Shown here: positions 23,671 to 35,039 of the stretch, one piece after another
How the letters are laid out: every line of letters begins with the position of its first letter
Numbering within the stretch: the first letter of the stretch is position 1
Source of the DNA: Cryptomeria japonica
Taxonomy: Eukaryota; Streptophyta; Pinopsida; Cupressales; Cupressaceae
Length of the DNA stretch: 64,000 bases
Direction: 5' to 3'
Assembly: GCF_030272615.1 (NCBI RefSeq)
Contig: NC_081414.1
Span: 664,917,938-664,981,937, forward strand
The notes under the pieces: model-generated
What the model saw: only the letters and a program-made list of their open reading frames with translations
Databases searched by the model: none
Told to the model about the DNA's origin: nothing
Program-made: the position numbers and the translations under genes

Positions 23671-25651
23671 ATGGCATCCCAGGATATACCTTCGCAGGCT
23701 CCTGATCAGGATCCACCTTTGCAGGCTCCTGATCAGGATCCACCTTCACAGGCTCCTGATCAGGATCCACCTGCGCAGGCTCCACATCAGGAGCCACCAC
23801 AGCAGGATCCTCCATAGCAGGATCCCCCCTTGCCCGATATTGCCACTATTTTTCATTACAGTGATCGAGAGCTGCATAGGTTGAGGGCCATACTAGATGA
23901 CCCTCGTACTGATGGCGTGTACAAGAGTACGTGCACGTCCATTTTTGACAGTTTGCAGACATTGAGGGACCTCTTAGTATCTCATACCTCATTCTCACCT
24001 GAGGTTATAGAGGATATATATAGACAGTTGAGGAGTGAGGTGAGGGGTCCTCATTCTTTTGCTGATGTGGTGGGGGTGGTCTCGAAGGAGACCATCAAGG
24101 AGAGATGCTTCCCACAATATCAGGAGAAGAGTAAGGTGAGGGGATATCAGGTTACCAGATGTATTGACCCACAGGTTGCGTCACTGATTTACCCACGATT
24201 CTTAGCAGCCCATGGTCGTTATCCTAATAACGACCAGATTCCATTATACTTTGCACAGCAGGTATTTGCTGAGGTTCATTGTCAGATGAAACCAAACTAC
24301 CTTGATATTCCGGGATATTATGGACAGGGGAGGGGCAGGATTGCTGATAGAGATGCATACCGTAGGCGTGATAGAGCTCCGCCTAGACACAGGGACCTTG
24401 TTGGCCAGAGATTTCCTGCAGTAGTCCCAGCCATGGCACCCATAGCAGATCATGTTGTGATTGCTTCTCAGAGAGAAGCAATTGATAGGATTGGACATAT
24501 TGCATCAGCAGCAGCCACCATATCTTCTGACAGGGTGGGCAGATATATGATGACTCGACCACGTTCGCGATCATCCATAGATCATGCATCTTCTAGTCAT
24601 GGGGGGGCTTTAGATTCAGATGATCGGTATATTTCTGCTGGCATCCCCTCCCCAGATGAGGTAGCAGCTATAGTCGGAGGTAGTAGACATGTATAGATGT
24701 CGCAGTATTTAGTCGAGGACCTACTACATGCTTATAGTTTTATTTCATCTCGACTTGGGATACCATTGGGTGATGTTAGAGAGGAGATTCTCAGAGATGT
24801 TCAGGCTACAGCGGCATCGACGCATACCCCGAGGCAGTCACAGCATTCTCATCACTCTACGCATGCTCCAGGCACTGACCCACCTACAGATCACTCTGTT
24901 GCTGCAGAGGAGGAGCTACGAGCTGATGAGCTCCATATCACAGATGAGGGCCGGTTGGATTCATGTGAGGAGATACAAGCTGATCAGGTACATATCACAG
25001 ATGAGGGTTTGGACTCATTTGAGGATCAGCTGAGAGATTTGAGCCATACTGGATTTATGGACATGCTACTACAGTCAGACACTTCATCCACGATGCCCAC
25101 TCATCTAGTTAGCCCCTTGCACTCCTCAGTGATACGTACAGCTAGAGAGAGATATGCTGGCACGAGTGATGTTGTTGATATGATTACGGGACAGGATCAG
25201 TCTACTATACAGCCTACTCCAGGTGATACACAGGTATGTACATGTACATGTGCGTTTAAAATTTTAGAAGATATGTATACTTACATTGCAAATTTGTACC
25301 TAATAAATCTATATATATATATAGATCTCATGTTTAATTTAAATAATCTAGAACTTTCTAAGTTTTAATTTGTAGATCATTTAAATTGATTGTGGACTAA
25401 TCCTTAAATTGACAGTTAGCTCATGTCACTCCTTCCTTGAGCTCTGAGCATGTGCGTAGGAGAGATTCTTTAGATGCTGACATTAGTGTACAGGTTAGTT
25501 ATGGTTTTTGGTATATATATATTTGATGTACATGCACGTCTAGAGAGATCTATATATATTATATTTAATATTTAAATAAATTCTACTTTTGCAGGACTCC
25601 CCCTCAGATGGTCGCTCAGTTCGTAGCCGACATGATGATCCCCAGTGTTGA
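23671..25651 (+). pseudogene. Element 2 accessory protein gene (ORF2), nearly intact
   Basis: Three exons, all phase 0: 23671-25233, 25416-25493 and 25595-25651 (stop TGA), 565 codons in all. The start ATG (MASQDIP) leads into an 8-residue repeat, QAPDQDPP, three to four times, coded by a 24-bp minisatellite. A helical middle region (residues ~60-140) is followed by the block shared with element 1: IPLYFAQQVFAEV, then MKPNYLDIPGYYGQGRGR and a basic RRRDRAPPRHR stretch (~residues 180-240). The C-terminal half is acidic and serine-rich, and the last exon is basic. Two nonsense codons, TAG at 23815 (from a repeat position that is otherwise CAG) and TAG at 24694, interrupt an otherwise open frame. 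No known domain is recognised. It is probably a DNA-binding or regulatory partner of the transposase. Confidence 0.7.
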
Positions 25652-25679
25652 TTTGCTCCAGACTTTATAGCTCATTTAC

Positions 25680-26460
25680 ATTTATCTTTTTATATACTTT
25701 CATATTATATATATATTCATGCACGTACATGGAGTTTAGACTCTAGATTATACTTTATACCTGGTTTATGTTTGACTCTGGATTATACTTTATACTTTAT
25801 ACATGGAGTTTAGACTCTAGATTATACTTTATACCTGGTTTGTGTTTGACTAGAGCTAGATTATACTTTATACATGGAGTTTAGACTATAGATTATACAT
25901 GTTATAAGTTTTATACATGTTTGATTATATTATATTTATACACATGTTTGATTATATTCTAGATTTATGTACATGATGTTTGATTAAATTAGATTTAAAT
26001 ACATGATTGATTAGATTGTATATTTCATGCATGTGTACAACGACTTGTTTAGACTCTAGATTATACTTTATACCTGGTTTGTGTTTGATCAAGATCTATT
26101 ATACATGTTTGATTATATTAGATTTATACACATGTTTGATTAAAGATTAGATTTAAATTCATGTTCAAGATTAGATTGTATATTTCATGCATGTACAACG
26201 ACTTGTTTAGACTCTAGATTATACTTTATACCTGGTTTGTGTTTGATTGATCTATTATACATGTTTGATTATATTAGATTTATACACATGTTTGATTAAA
26301 GATTAGATTTAAATTCATGTTTGATTAGATTGTATATTTCATGCATGTACAACGACTTGTTTAGACTCTAGATTATTCTGTATACCTGGTTTGTGTTTGA
26401 TCATCTATTATACATGTTTGATTATATTAGATTTATACATGTTTGATTTTCAAACAAACT
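25680..26460 (+). repeat. Tandem repeats of about 155 bp downstream of ORF2
   Basis: ACGACTTGTTTAGACTCTAG recurs at 26040, 26198 and 26352 (spacing 158 and 154), with 'ttatactttatacctggttt' and 'tacatgtttgattatatta' words. Shorter variants of the first part run from 25730. The array lies in the 3'-3' region between the convergent genes, the position where element 1 also has tandem repeats. Confidence 0.8.
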
Positions 26461-26929
26461 TGATTTAAATGTATTCAATTATACATGTTTGATTTTCAAA
26501 CAAAAGAGTATGTATGAAATGAACAAACTAAACTAAGATAGGTCATGTATTGAATAGTTCACATCCAGTACATGTATATTACATAGGTATGTATATTTGT
26601 AGGTATGTGAGCTTCTAGGTATGTATATTGTAGTTAAATAGTTCACAACATGTACATGTCCTAATTCCATATTAAATATATCAATTTTACAAATGTACAT
26701 ATTACATTCTAATTTAAATATGCATTTTTTAATTAAATACAAATACAATTACATACAATTAAACACGTGCACATTTAAATACATCCTAATTTGATATAAT
26801 GTATAAATAAACTTAAAAAAATATTTATCCTAAATAGTTTCAAAACAAGTTACTTGAGATCTAGAATTTATCTTGAACTTTTACATTAAAATTCAATTCA
26901 AGTGGATTACTAAATTATGTATATATAGT
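26461..26929. other. AT-rich gap between repeat array and transposase 3' end
   Basis: Low-complexity AT-rich sequence with TACATG words. Probably the 3' UTR side of the transposase gene. No feature recognised. Confidence 0.4.
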
Positions 26930-29900
26930 TCATACCACATCAAGTGGTTCACAACGCTCTTCAATAACACTTAATATTTTGTCATGATCTTCACTATCTA
27001 GTCTCCACTTTTGAGTCCGCCCTCGACGTGGAACTGTTTGAAGAATTAGGCCAACAGCAATGACCAAGTGACTATACTGATATACCTTGTTATCAATTTG
27101 GTATTCAGTGAAATGAATCCCATGTTGAACAATTTTAACTTGTTTGAAATATGTCCCTTGCACTACAACTGATCCTGCATGTACATGTATATAAGAAACA
27201 TGAGAAATTAAAAAAATTCACACAAGCGATTTGTATGTATGTACATATTCAAATCAGAACTCAAACCTGTGGGAAATGACATTCCATCACTCATCTCAGA
27301 TTTTGATAACTTCTTTCTCTCTTCTGTGCAACGCAATAAATAATAACTAACACCTTCTATATTTCCATCTTCTGCTATGACTGCAAAAATATCTCCTGCA
27401 ATTTGACACAAGTTAAATAAATTCTAAGTTATATGTCATTTTTAAGGAAATGTTTACATGTGTACGTCATGTACATACATACCTTTTTTAATCAATCCTG
27501 AAATATGATCGTAATCACCAGAAATCAAAGGAATTTCTTCAAAGTTTTCATCCTCATTTGAATCCTCGTATGTGTCAGAAACATCTAGTGGCACCATTTT
27601 CCATTCACTAACATATCCAAGCTCTTGGTTCTTGCAATCAACATAGTTTTCGAAAATGCATTCAGAACAAAAACATGAATAATCTCTAGTGTATAATGTC
27701 CATGGGCGATTATCTGTACTCATGACACAATGCAAAGATCTTGTCCTCTCCACACTCTTGCATCCATGCATTGATTTTCTATCCACATCTGTAAAATGTA
27801 CATGTGTACAAGAATACATACATGTAGATCAAGTTGTTAAATTAAAAAAAAATAGAATAAAATACTAAAAGAGAACACGTACCGGTTATCTCCCAAAACA
27901 CTCTATATGGAATGGGCTTATATGTTCTTGATGATGATTCCCCAGGATAATTAGGTTGTTCAAAGTGTTTCGTACACCATTCAACAACATCATGTGCATT
28001 TTCTATACGTTCTCCTGTGTACTTTATTTGATGCTTTCTTATAGCACGTTTGATACAAGCTCCTGCACCATCATGTTCACCCTTTCCATGACCACTCTCA
28101 AAAAAACTCCAAACATGTGGTATTTTGTCATTTCGATGATATCTACATAGTGCATAAAATGGCCTCGAAGATTTGAATTGTGCCGCACATCCATCAGACC
28201 AAACAAAATGTTTAACTATTGTTATGCCTCTATCTTTCAAATATTCAAAAAACTTCTTAAAGCAATGTTGTACAAAAAGTGTGTCATGCTCCTTATCATC
28301 ACTGATATAGAAGTGGTACTCTTTCTTAATGACACGATTTTCAAATGTACTATCAACACCATCTAAATTCATCTGTGCATGTCGATAACACACATGCACA
28401 AAAATAGTGATTTGCTTTGAAAAATAATACTCTGATTGAATCTCTTTTTGATGCACAAAAGAGTAATTCTCTGCGAAGTCAACTACAGATAAAATAGTTC
28501 CAAGTGGGAAAGTGTCTCTTAATCTTTTAAATTGTTCTGCTTGCCACTTGGCAAAAAAACCATGGCATATGTATGGTTTTATCAACTTACGAAAATTTTC
28601 CATAAATGTTCCAATAGGTATTTCTTCTTCTACATAATCTAGTCTTGTAGATTCCTTTCCAAATTTTGTTTCAATTTTTTTGTACTTATAACTCTTGCAA
28701 TTTACCATCTTCCTCATGTCAGTATCTTCATCTCTCAAAGGCAATTTAGCCAAGTCCCCGCATGTTCCACAAATTCCTCTTATGCAATTTATTTGACCGG
28801 TTGCATTATCATCTGATTTATCACATAAGATGGATGCTATGAATTGACTTGTTCGTTTAGGAGGAGCATTTTCATAACCATCAGTATCTTCTCTAATCTT
28901 TCGAAACACCTGATAGTACAAGTCAAATTCGATGTGATAACGACAACAACAAGTTTCGAAAACTTTGTTTAACTTCACATAATATGGCCTTAACCGTTCA
29001 AAAATGGTTTGTCCAATCTTTATATGAGGGTTTGTTTTAGTAAACAATACATACAATTCATGTTTTGTTGTGTCTAGCCAATGTTTTACATGGAGATCAT
29101 AACGATCAGGACCAATCCTTTGCTTGATAACATCTCTACTATTTGATGAAGGGCGAGTATTATCATTCCAAAAACTTGTCACAAAGTTCCTAACAACATC
29201 TTCAATTCTATCAGAACGAGGAGCTCTACACATAATTGCCCAATTCCCTTATGAGGTAGTATCATCCAAAATCTTTCTCCTTTTAACATATTTAGATATT
29301 GTCCTTCTACTAAAACCAAACTCAGATGACAGTGAAGAGATTTGTCTTTTTTGAGGCAATCTTTCATTTACTAAAGATGTCAACATCACTCTTCTTGAAA
29401 TGGTCTTATCTAGTTTTCGAGATTTTTTACCAATGTTCACCAAACCTTTCTTAACATTATCAACAATAGATTTTTGTAGCTGAGAATATTTCCTCTTTTG
29501 ATTTGTTGTATCTATACCCAACAATTTCATTGGATCTATTAAGTCTTTATGAGTAAGTACAATTGATAACAATTGAGCTTTTTCTAGTGTAGTATCAAGA
29601 TTGTTGAAATGTGACATTATTTCTTTTGCACTTTTATTCATTGACCTCCTTTTAGTATGTCTAGGTTCTTCACTGAGACGTTTCAACTCATCCACATCCA
29701 TTTCAAGTAAATGATCTAAATTTTTATAAGAAATATTTCTCTTCACCTGTTTAGCTAGATCCATAATATGCTCATCCATATCAATGGTAGGAGGTAAGGA
29801 GCCTGACCCCTCTCCTTCAAAGGTCTCCATTGGTTCAACTTGGACAATCTCCTCCCTATGTTCATCAACTATATTGTGTTCTTCAATAGGTTCATTTGCC

Positions 29901-31656
29901 CGTTTTGCACATAATTTAAGAGTTTGTGTAAGGTTCTTGAATTAATCAGAGATTATTCAATTAGGATTAAGAATAGGGGTGAATTTGGCTTAAAGCTTTA
30001 CATGTTAAAATTAAAGCCCATTCAATTTGGTTTATTAAATTTAAATACTTTTTTAAGACCCTATTGTTATAACTCTAATTAAATTACTTGTTTAGGTTTA
30101 AAGTTCAATTTGTTCTCAGGTTAGGATTAAAGTTCAATCTCTAATTTTGAGCACTAATTTAACACATAAAATAAAATTTTGATAAATTAGAAATTCCAAT
30201 TTTGAAAATTAAAAGTACAAATATTTTGATGCATGCATATGATAACTTAGGTGACCTCATATTAATTTGTTATGGACCATAATGTAAGTGGACTATAATT
30301 TGTCACATGTGAGTATATTTAAGACCTATTATTGCATAATAGACCTCCTAATTTGAAATGTTTTTGCATGTACGTGAAGTTGAATATAAATAGTTCACCT
30401 AAATTATTCAACATGTTTAATAGGAGAAAAATGCAATTACACAACAAGCAAGTTGATGGAAATTGAAATTTGCAAATACACATGTATTATCTCAAATTAA
30501 TTATGTTTTCCGATTAAAACAAAATTATTTTTAATCCTATTAAAAATATTAGATAAAAAATATTGAATTCTAATTAATTGATACGTAATACATATTAAAT
30601 TAAATATCTTCTTTGTTATAAATTTATGTCACATTTAAGAACTATAATCAATGTAATAGTCCTAATAGGCCTTATTATTAAAATCAATATGACCACATTT
30701 GAAAAAACATTTCACAAAATTAATATACTTAACTACCCTTAAGACAAATATATTATGTGATATTAAAGGACCTATCACATGAAATTACTTGTACATGTAG
30801 ATTAAATATTCAATATATATAATTTAGAACCTAAAAATTATGACATAATAGGTCTTATCTATTATAAATGAACTTAATTATATAGGAGAAAAATGCAATT
30901 ACACAACAAGCAAGTTGATGGAAATTGAAATTTGCAAATACACATGTATTATCTCAAATTAATTATGTTTTCCAATTAAAACAAAATTATTTTTAATCCT
31001 ATTAAAAATATTAGATAAAAAATATTGAATTCTAATTAATTGATACGTAATACATATTAAATTAAATATCTTCTTTGTTATAAATTTATGTCACATTTAA
31101 GAACTATAATCAATGTAATAGTCCTAATAGGCCTTATTATTAAAATCAATATGACCACATTTGAAAAAACATTTCACAAAATTAATATGCTTAACTACCC
31201 TTAAGACAAATATATTATGTGATATTAAAGGACCTATCACATGAAATTACTTGTACATGTAGATTAAATATTCAATATATATAATTTAGAACCTAAAAAT
31301 TATGACATAATAGGTCTTATCTATTATAAATGAACTTAATTATATAGGAGAAAAATGCAATTACACAACAAGCAAGTTGATGGAAATTGAAATTTGCAAA
31401 TACACATGTATTATCTCAAATTAATTATGTTTTCCAATTAAAACAAAATTATTTTTAATCCTATTAAAAATATTAGATAAAAAATATTGAATTCTAATTA
31501 ATTGATACGTAATACATATTAAATTAAATAGAAATAAAATTAAAAATACATACTTGCATCATGATATCTTTGTCTTCTTTGTTCTCGATATCTTTCTTCC
31601 GTTTCGGGAGAATAATTCCTTGCAGTCTTATTTTGCCTTCTCTTCTTGTTCCCCAT
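26930..31656 (-). pseudogene. Element 2 transposase, DDE/D type, one nonsense codon
   Basis: Minus strand, five exons with GT-AG introns and matched phase: 31656-31554, 29880-27883, 27788-27483, 27395-27267 and 27174-26930, giving exactly 927 codons. Exon 1 (MGNKKRRQNK...) is short and basic and matches the start of element 1's protein. Exon 2 carries a helix-turn-helix-like FGFSRRTISKYVKRR, ETCCCRYH, a C-x4-C-x2-C cluster (CIRGICGTC) and the catalytic core: VVDFAENY (Asp ~502), VWSDGCAAQFK (Asp ~597) and WSFFESGHGKGEHDGAG (Glu ~636 or Asp ~638). D-D spacing is 95 and D-D/E about 40. This reads as an RNase-H-fold transposase acting in the nucleus on the element ends. The motif HGKGxxDG also occurs in little-studied metazoan transposase-like proteins, by memory. 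A single TAA at 29249 interrupts the frame. Intron 1 (1.7 kb) contains a triplicated 462-bp repeat. Confidence 0.75.
30421..31538 (-). repeat. 462-bp tandem triplication in transposase intron 1
   Basis: Copies start with TAGGAGAAAAATGCAATT at 30421, 30883 and 31345, exactly 462 bases apart; the third is cut off at about 31530. The copies are nearly identical (for example TTTTCCGATT versus TTTTCCAATT), so the expansion is young. AT-rich and non-coding. Confidence 0.95.
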
Positions 31657-31830
31657 GCTTTTACAAAAAACCTTCAAATTATTCGCTTTCAAAATAATTT
31701 TCAAATATCTTCTCTCATCCAAAAGTGCGAATTATTTTAATCATTTGAGTGATAAAAAGCGAAAAAAAAATTATAGATATTTATACGATTCCACAAATGA
31801 AAAAAAAAAAAAAAAAATGCGTCGGCCCGT

Positions 31831-31998
31831 GTTCGAACGAAAGCCGACAGTTAAAAATTGTTGGGTTCGCTCGAACATGGCAATTACCAAAAAATGCGTG
31901 CCAAAATTTAGCTCGTGGGTTCGAGCGAATGGGGGTTCGCTCGAACCCACTTTGGTTCGAGCGAACCCAATCCGATCGAACATGTGTTCGATCGAAAC
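31831..31998 (+). promoter_or_regulatory. Subterminal GTTCGAGCGAAC motif cluster, right
   Basis: About seven copies of GTTCGCTCGAAC or GTTCGAGCGAAC and the variant GTTCGATCGAA. They lie just upstream of the transposase ATG (31656 on the minus strand), so the cluster could serve both as a transposase-binding region and as part of its promoter. Confidence 0.6.
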
Positions 31999-32769
31999 CC
32001 CAAAATTGGAAGTTTCTCCCAAAAAATTTCAGAGTTCTGAAGAATTAATGACTTCGGAGCTCTGGTTCAGTACACGAATGAAATAATCTTCATAACCCAA
32101 AAATATTAGATGGTATTACTCGAAACAAGCTTTCCAACGGATATAATTTTGTTATATTTTGAATTTATTATGTTCTTGATTTTTTAATTTTATTAAAAGT
32201 TGGTTTTTAACCGAACATGAACTTCTCTGTTCAACGCATTGGGAAAAATAAGAAACTAATTCAAAAAATTTTTGAAAAATATCTATGCCCTTGGTATTGA
32301 TGTCTTCTTTCTAACAAAAAAAAAAAATTGAATTTCGATTTATATAGAACAAGTTATGTGTTCAAACGTAAACCTATGTTTGAATTATGACTAGTCGGAC
32401 TTCAAAACTTTATAAAATGAAAAATATTGAACATATCACTATAAAACCAAATGCATGCCCTGGATATTGATGTTACAAACCAAAATTCAAAAGAATTGAG
32501 TTTTTATCATTTATAGAAAAAAAGTTATGCGTTACGGAAGGCACATCACTCTTAAAAAATGTAGTTTGTTGTAAAAAACTACTTTTCGAGGGAGATGGAA
32601 AAAAAAAATTAAAATCTTTCAAAAAAATTTGAAAAAAATGTATATAGAATCTACAAACAAAATGCTAGAAATCACTAATTTACATCATCTTCAAATTTTT
32701 AATAGTTTAAAAGTTATAGTTCTCGGAAGTTGAAGATTATTTTAAAAATGTACATCTCAGTGTCAAAAG
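31999..32769 (-). other. Spacer of degenerate modules between cluster and right TIR of element 2
   Basis: Non-coding. Read on the minus strand it repeats a loose module: a 'taacttnttctata' word, then A/T-rich sequence, then ACATCAATAYCMAGGGCAT (copies near 32520-32450 and 32365-32285, plus a weaker one near 32715-32640). Its length and place match the spacer in element 1 (13481-14310). Confidence 0.5.
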
Positions 32770-32806
32770 TGGCAAAAAAGTGGGAACCATTATTGTGAGT
32801 TCACCC
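32770..32806 (-). repeat. Element 2 right terminal inverted repeat
   Basis: Inverse of the left end: GGGTGAACTCAC...CTTTTTTGCCA on the minus strand. Followed directly by TACA (32807-32810), the second copy of the target duplication. Confidence 0.9.
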
Positions 32807-33171
32807 TACATTGAAATCAATGCCAAATGTAGTGCTAGCTAACTCTTGTACAAGGTCAAATTCAAAGCGTCCAATTAAATGTCAATTTAAGAGTCAAAAT
32901 AAGGTCAAATTAAGTATTAATTACATATTAAAACCTCAAAGGATGTCGATGTGCATTCAAATTGGTTTTGATCAAAATGATGAGCATAACCTATCCTGAA
33001 AGTAGTGTCCACCTGCAAACATGCATTTAATGAAATGATATTTATTGAACATCTATATGTGTATTAAATAATTTCAAGTTAAGTTACAATGTTGTAAGAA
33101 CATATTTAATTTATGAATTCTAAGATACATACAATATATGGTGTCACAGTTGTCACACCCTCTTCTCAATG

Positions 33172-33515
33172 TGATGTAGATGTTCCCTCATGACTTGAAG
33201 TTTGGAGAAAGAAGCATTCAATGTATCAACATGGAAATTTATATAGTATATGATGATAGCATATTAATGTAAAGAGTTATTACAATGTCTAGATATAAAT
33301 TGATACTATGCCCCAAAAGTGTGCCAAGTTGTGAAGCTTCTCGATGTGATGTAGAGGGTCCCTCATGACCTGAAGCTTGGAGAAAGAAGCATTCAATGTA
33401 TCAACATGAAAATTTATATAGTATATGATGACAATATATTAACTTAAAAAGCTAGTACGATGTCTAGATAGAAATTGATACTATACCCCAAAAGGTGTGC
33501 CAAGTTGTGTAGGAG
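33172..33515 (-). repeat. Tandem exon-bearing duplication in element 1 ORF2
   Basis: Two copies (about 33172-33345 and 33340-33515) share 'ggagaaagaagcattcaatg' and 'catgatctagata'-like stretches. On the minus strand each encodes a short helical peptide, TLNASFSKLQVMRE, ahead of LHHIE. It seems that an ORF2 exon and its intron were duplicated. Confidence 0.65.
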
Positions 33516-34632
33516 TAGATGCAATATTGACTCGAACATTTTGTGTAGTCCTTATCTACATAAACCAAATTTATTCAATAAAATATTAGATTGTATTAAA
33601 AAAAAGAAATGCACTTAATTTATACCTATATTTAATGAAGTTTTAGATTGACATGTATATATATATATATACCTGCTCAAGATGATCATCAGAGGAAAGA
33701 AAATCCATATATGATGTCATCATAGTATCATCTGTTGCATCATGGTCAGCTGCAACTGAAGCAGATCTTGGATCAGTAGTAGGACCTACACACATCTGAT
33801 GATAGCTCATACACATATGTGTCATCGATCGAGGAGTGGATGCCATGTGTGAAACTTGCTCTCTCAGGTTACATGTGAGGGAAGTCAAAGCATCTAATGT
33901 TGAAATTAATGATGTATTTTGCACATCTACAGAAATTGATGGAGCAGCAAGTGAAACCATGGGTGGATCTGGTAGGGGATTATTACTACGTGCCCCTAAT
34001 CTATGTTGTGGCATTATACGACCAACACCCTGTAATGACTTAATATCAAAATAATTTGGTTTTTGGTGCATTACAAACTCACAATATAATTTATTCAAAA
34101 AATATAAAGGGACCTCATAATTACGATGTGGTGGATAATCAAAAACCATCCACCATTTATCCCAAAAGTGTCTATCTATTTCTGGATGATCACACCACCT
34201 AATTGAAATTCTTTTCTAGCTAGGTTGCATTGGTTCTCTTATTTTTGGGTTAGCAAAATATAGACATAAATGAGATTTGGTTATTATAAGATCAATGCTT
34301 TGCCTATAAGTTAATCCATCAACATAAAAATCACGCAACACTTGTCGTTGTCTATGAAATTGATCTAGTTGAGAATCAACTAATCTAACTGACTCGACAA
34401 CAGTTTGCATTTATTTGGCAAACTCTAGAAGATGGGCGGGGGTGATTGGCTCATTTTGGATTGAAGTTATATTTTGTTCAATAACTAGTAGGTTTTCATT
34501 AATTTTTTCTATTGAACGGATTTCATCTAATCTAGGGGGTGGAGGTGGAGGTGGAGGGGGTTGCGGTGGGGGATTCTCACCTAACATTTCATCTATGTCA
34601 AAAACATCCATCATAACAAAGAGATCCTGCAT

Positions 34633-35039
34633 ATATAAAGATATACATGAATTATATACAACTCTATGTCAAAGAAGCATCTATTTTAGTTTTAAAAAAA
34701 ACATTTATAAATAGTAACATTTCTATGTTATTGAATGAGATACACATGAAATATAATATAATATTGAACTTAAGAAAATATACATGTACATACTATTGAA
34801 TCTTTAAATATAAAATTTATGCACAAAACTTAATACAAACTTTCATTGAAACTTCATAAATCTATTATATATTCAATTTAATGCATTCATTTCTTGTAAA
34901 ATGCATCAACTATTAAAATCAATATAAAATATTTCATACATGAACTTGTAAAAAAAATAAAATAAGATCAAAATATATAAAGTAATTTATATAATAAATA
35001 ATTAGTCACAATTTTGGTAAACATGTTCAATTAGTATTT
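34633..35039. other. Presumed ORF2 promoter region of element 1
   Basis: AT-rich, between the ATG of ORF2 (34632, minus strand) and the satellite. No specific box can be assigned with confidence. Confidence 0.35.

Larger units (their letters stand above)
19464..32806 (-). mobile_element. Element 2: 13.3-kb two-gene DNA transposon
   Basis: Bounded by near-perfect inverted repeats starting GGGTGAAYTCACAA and by the 4-bp duplication TACA. From left to right: TIR, a cluster of GTTCGAGCGAAC motifs, a 3-kb palindromic satellite, ORF2 (+), tandem repeats, transposase (- strand, first exon at 31656), a second cluster of the same motif, a ~770 bp spacer and TIR. This is the same order as element 1 but in reverse orientation. 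Its genes are less damaged than those of element 1 (one stop in the transposase, two in ORF2), consistent with a later insertion. Relationship to a named superfamily is not established. Confidence 0.85.
19042..34632 (-). pseudogene. Element 1 accessory protein gene (ORF2), split by element 2
   Basis: Minus strand. Exon 1 is 34632-33673 (320 codons, phase 0). It begins with acidic MMDVFDIDEML and a long proline run, and includes VPLYFLNKLYCEF, then HQKPNYFDIKSLQGVGR, which aligns with element 2's ORF2 at the same spacing. It has stops at 34411 and 34216. Downstream exons with good splice sites and phase 0 include one ending at 19409, then 19285-19214 (with one TAA) and a last exon 19107-19042 ending in a basic PRPEKKRPR patch, probably a nuclear signal. 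Element 2 inserted into the exon that reads through 32811 into 19463: the frame is open on both sides and joins when element 2 and one TACA are set aside. Additional exons around 32830-33560 are likely but not fixed. The function is unknown. By analogy with two-gene plant transposons it may be a DNA-binding or targeting partner of the transposase. Confidence 0.65.

Noticed and set aside
27956-28366. Plus-strand frames opposite the element 2 transposase
   Set aside because: Shadows of the minus-strand catalytic exon; no own start context or domain.
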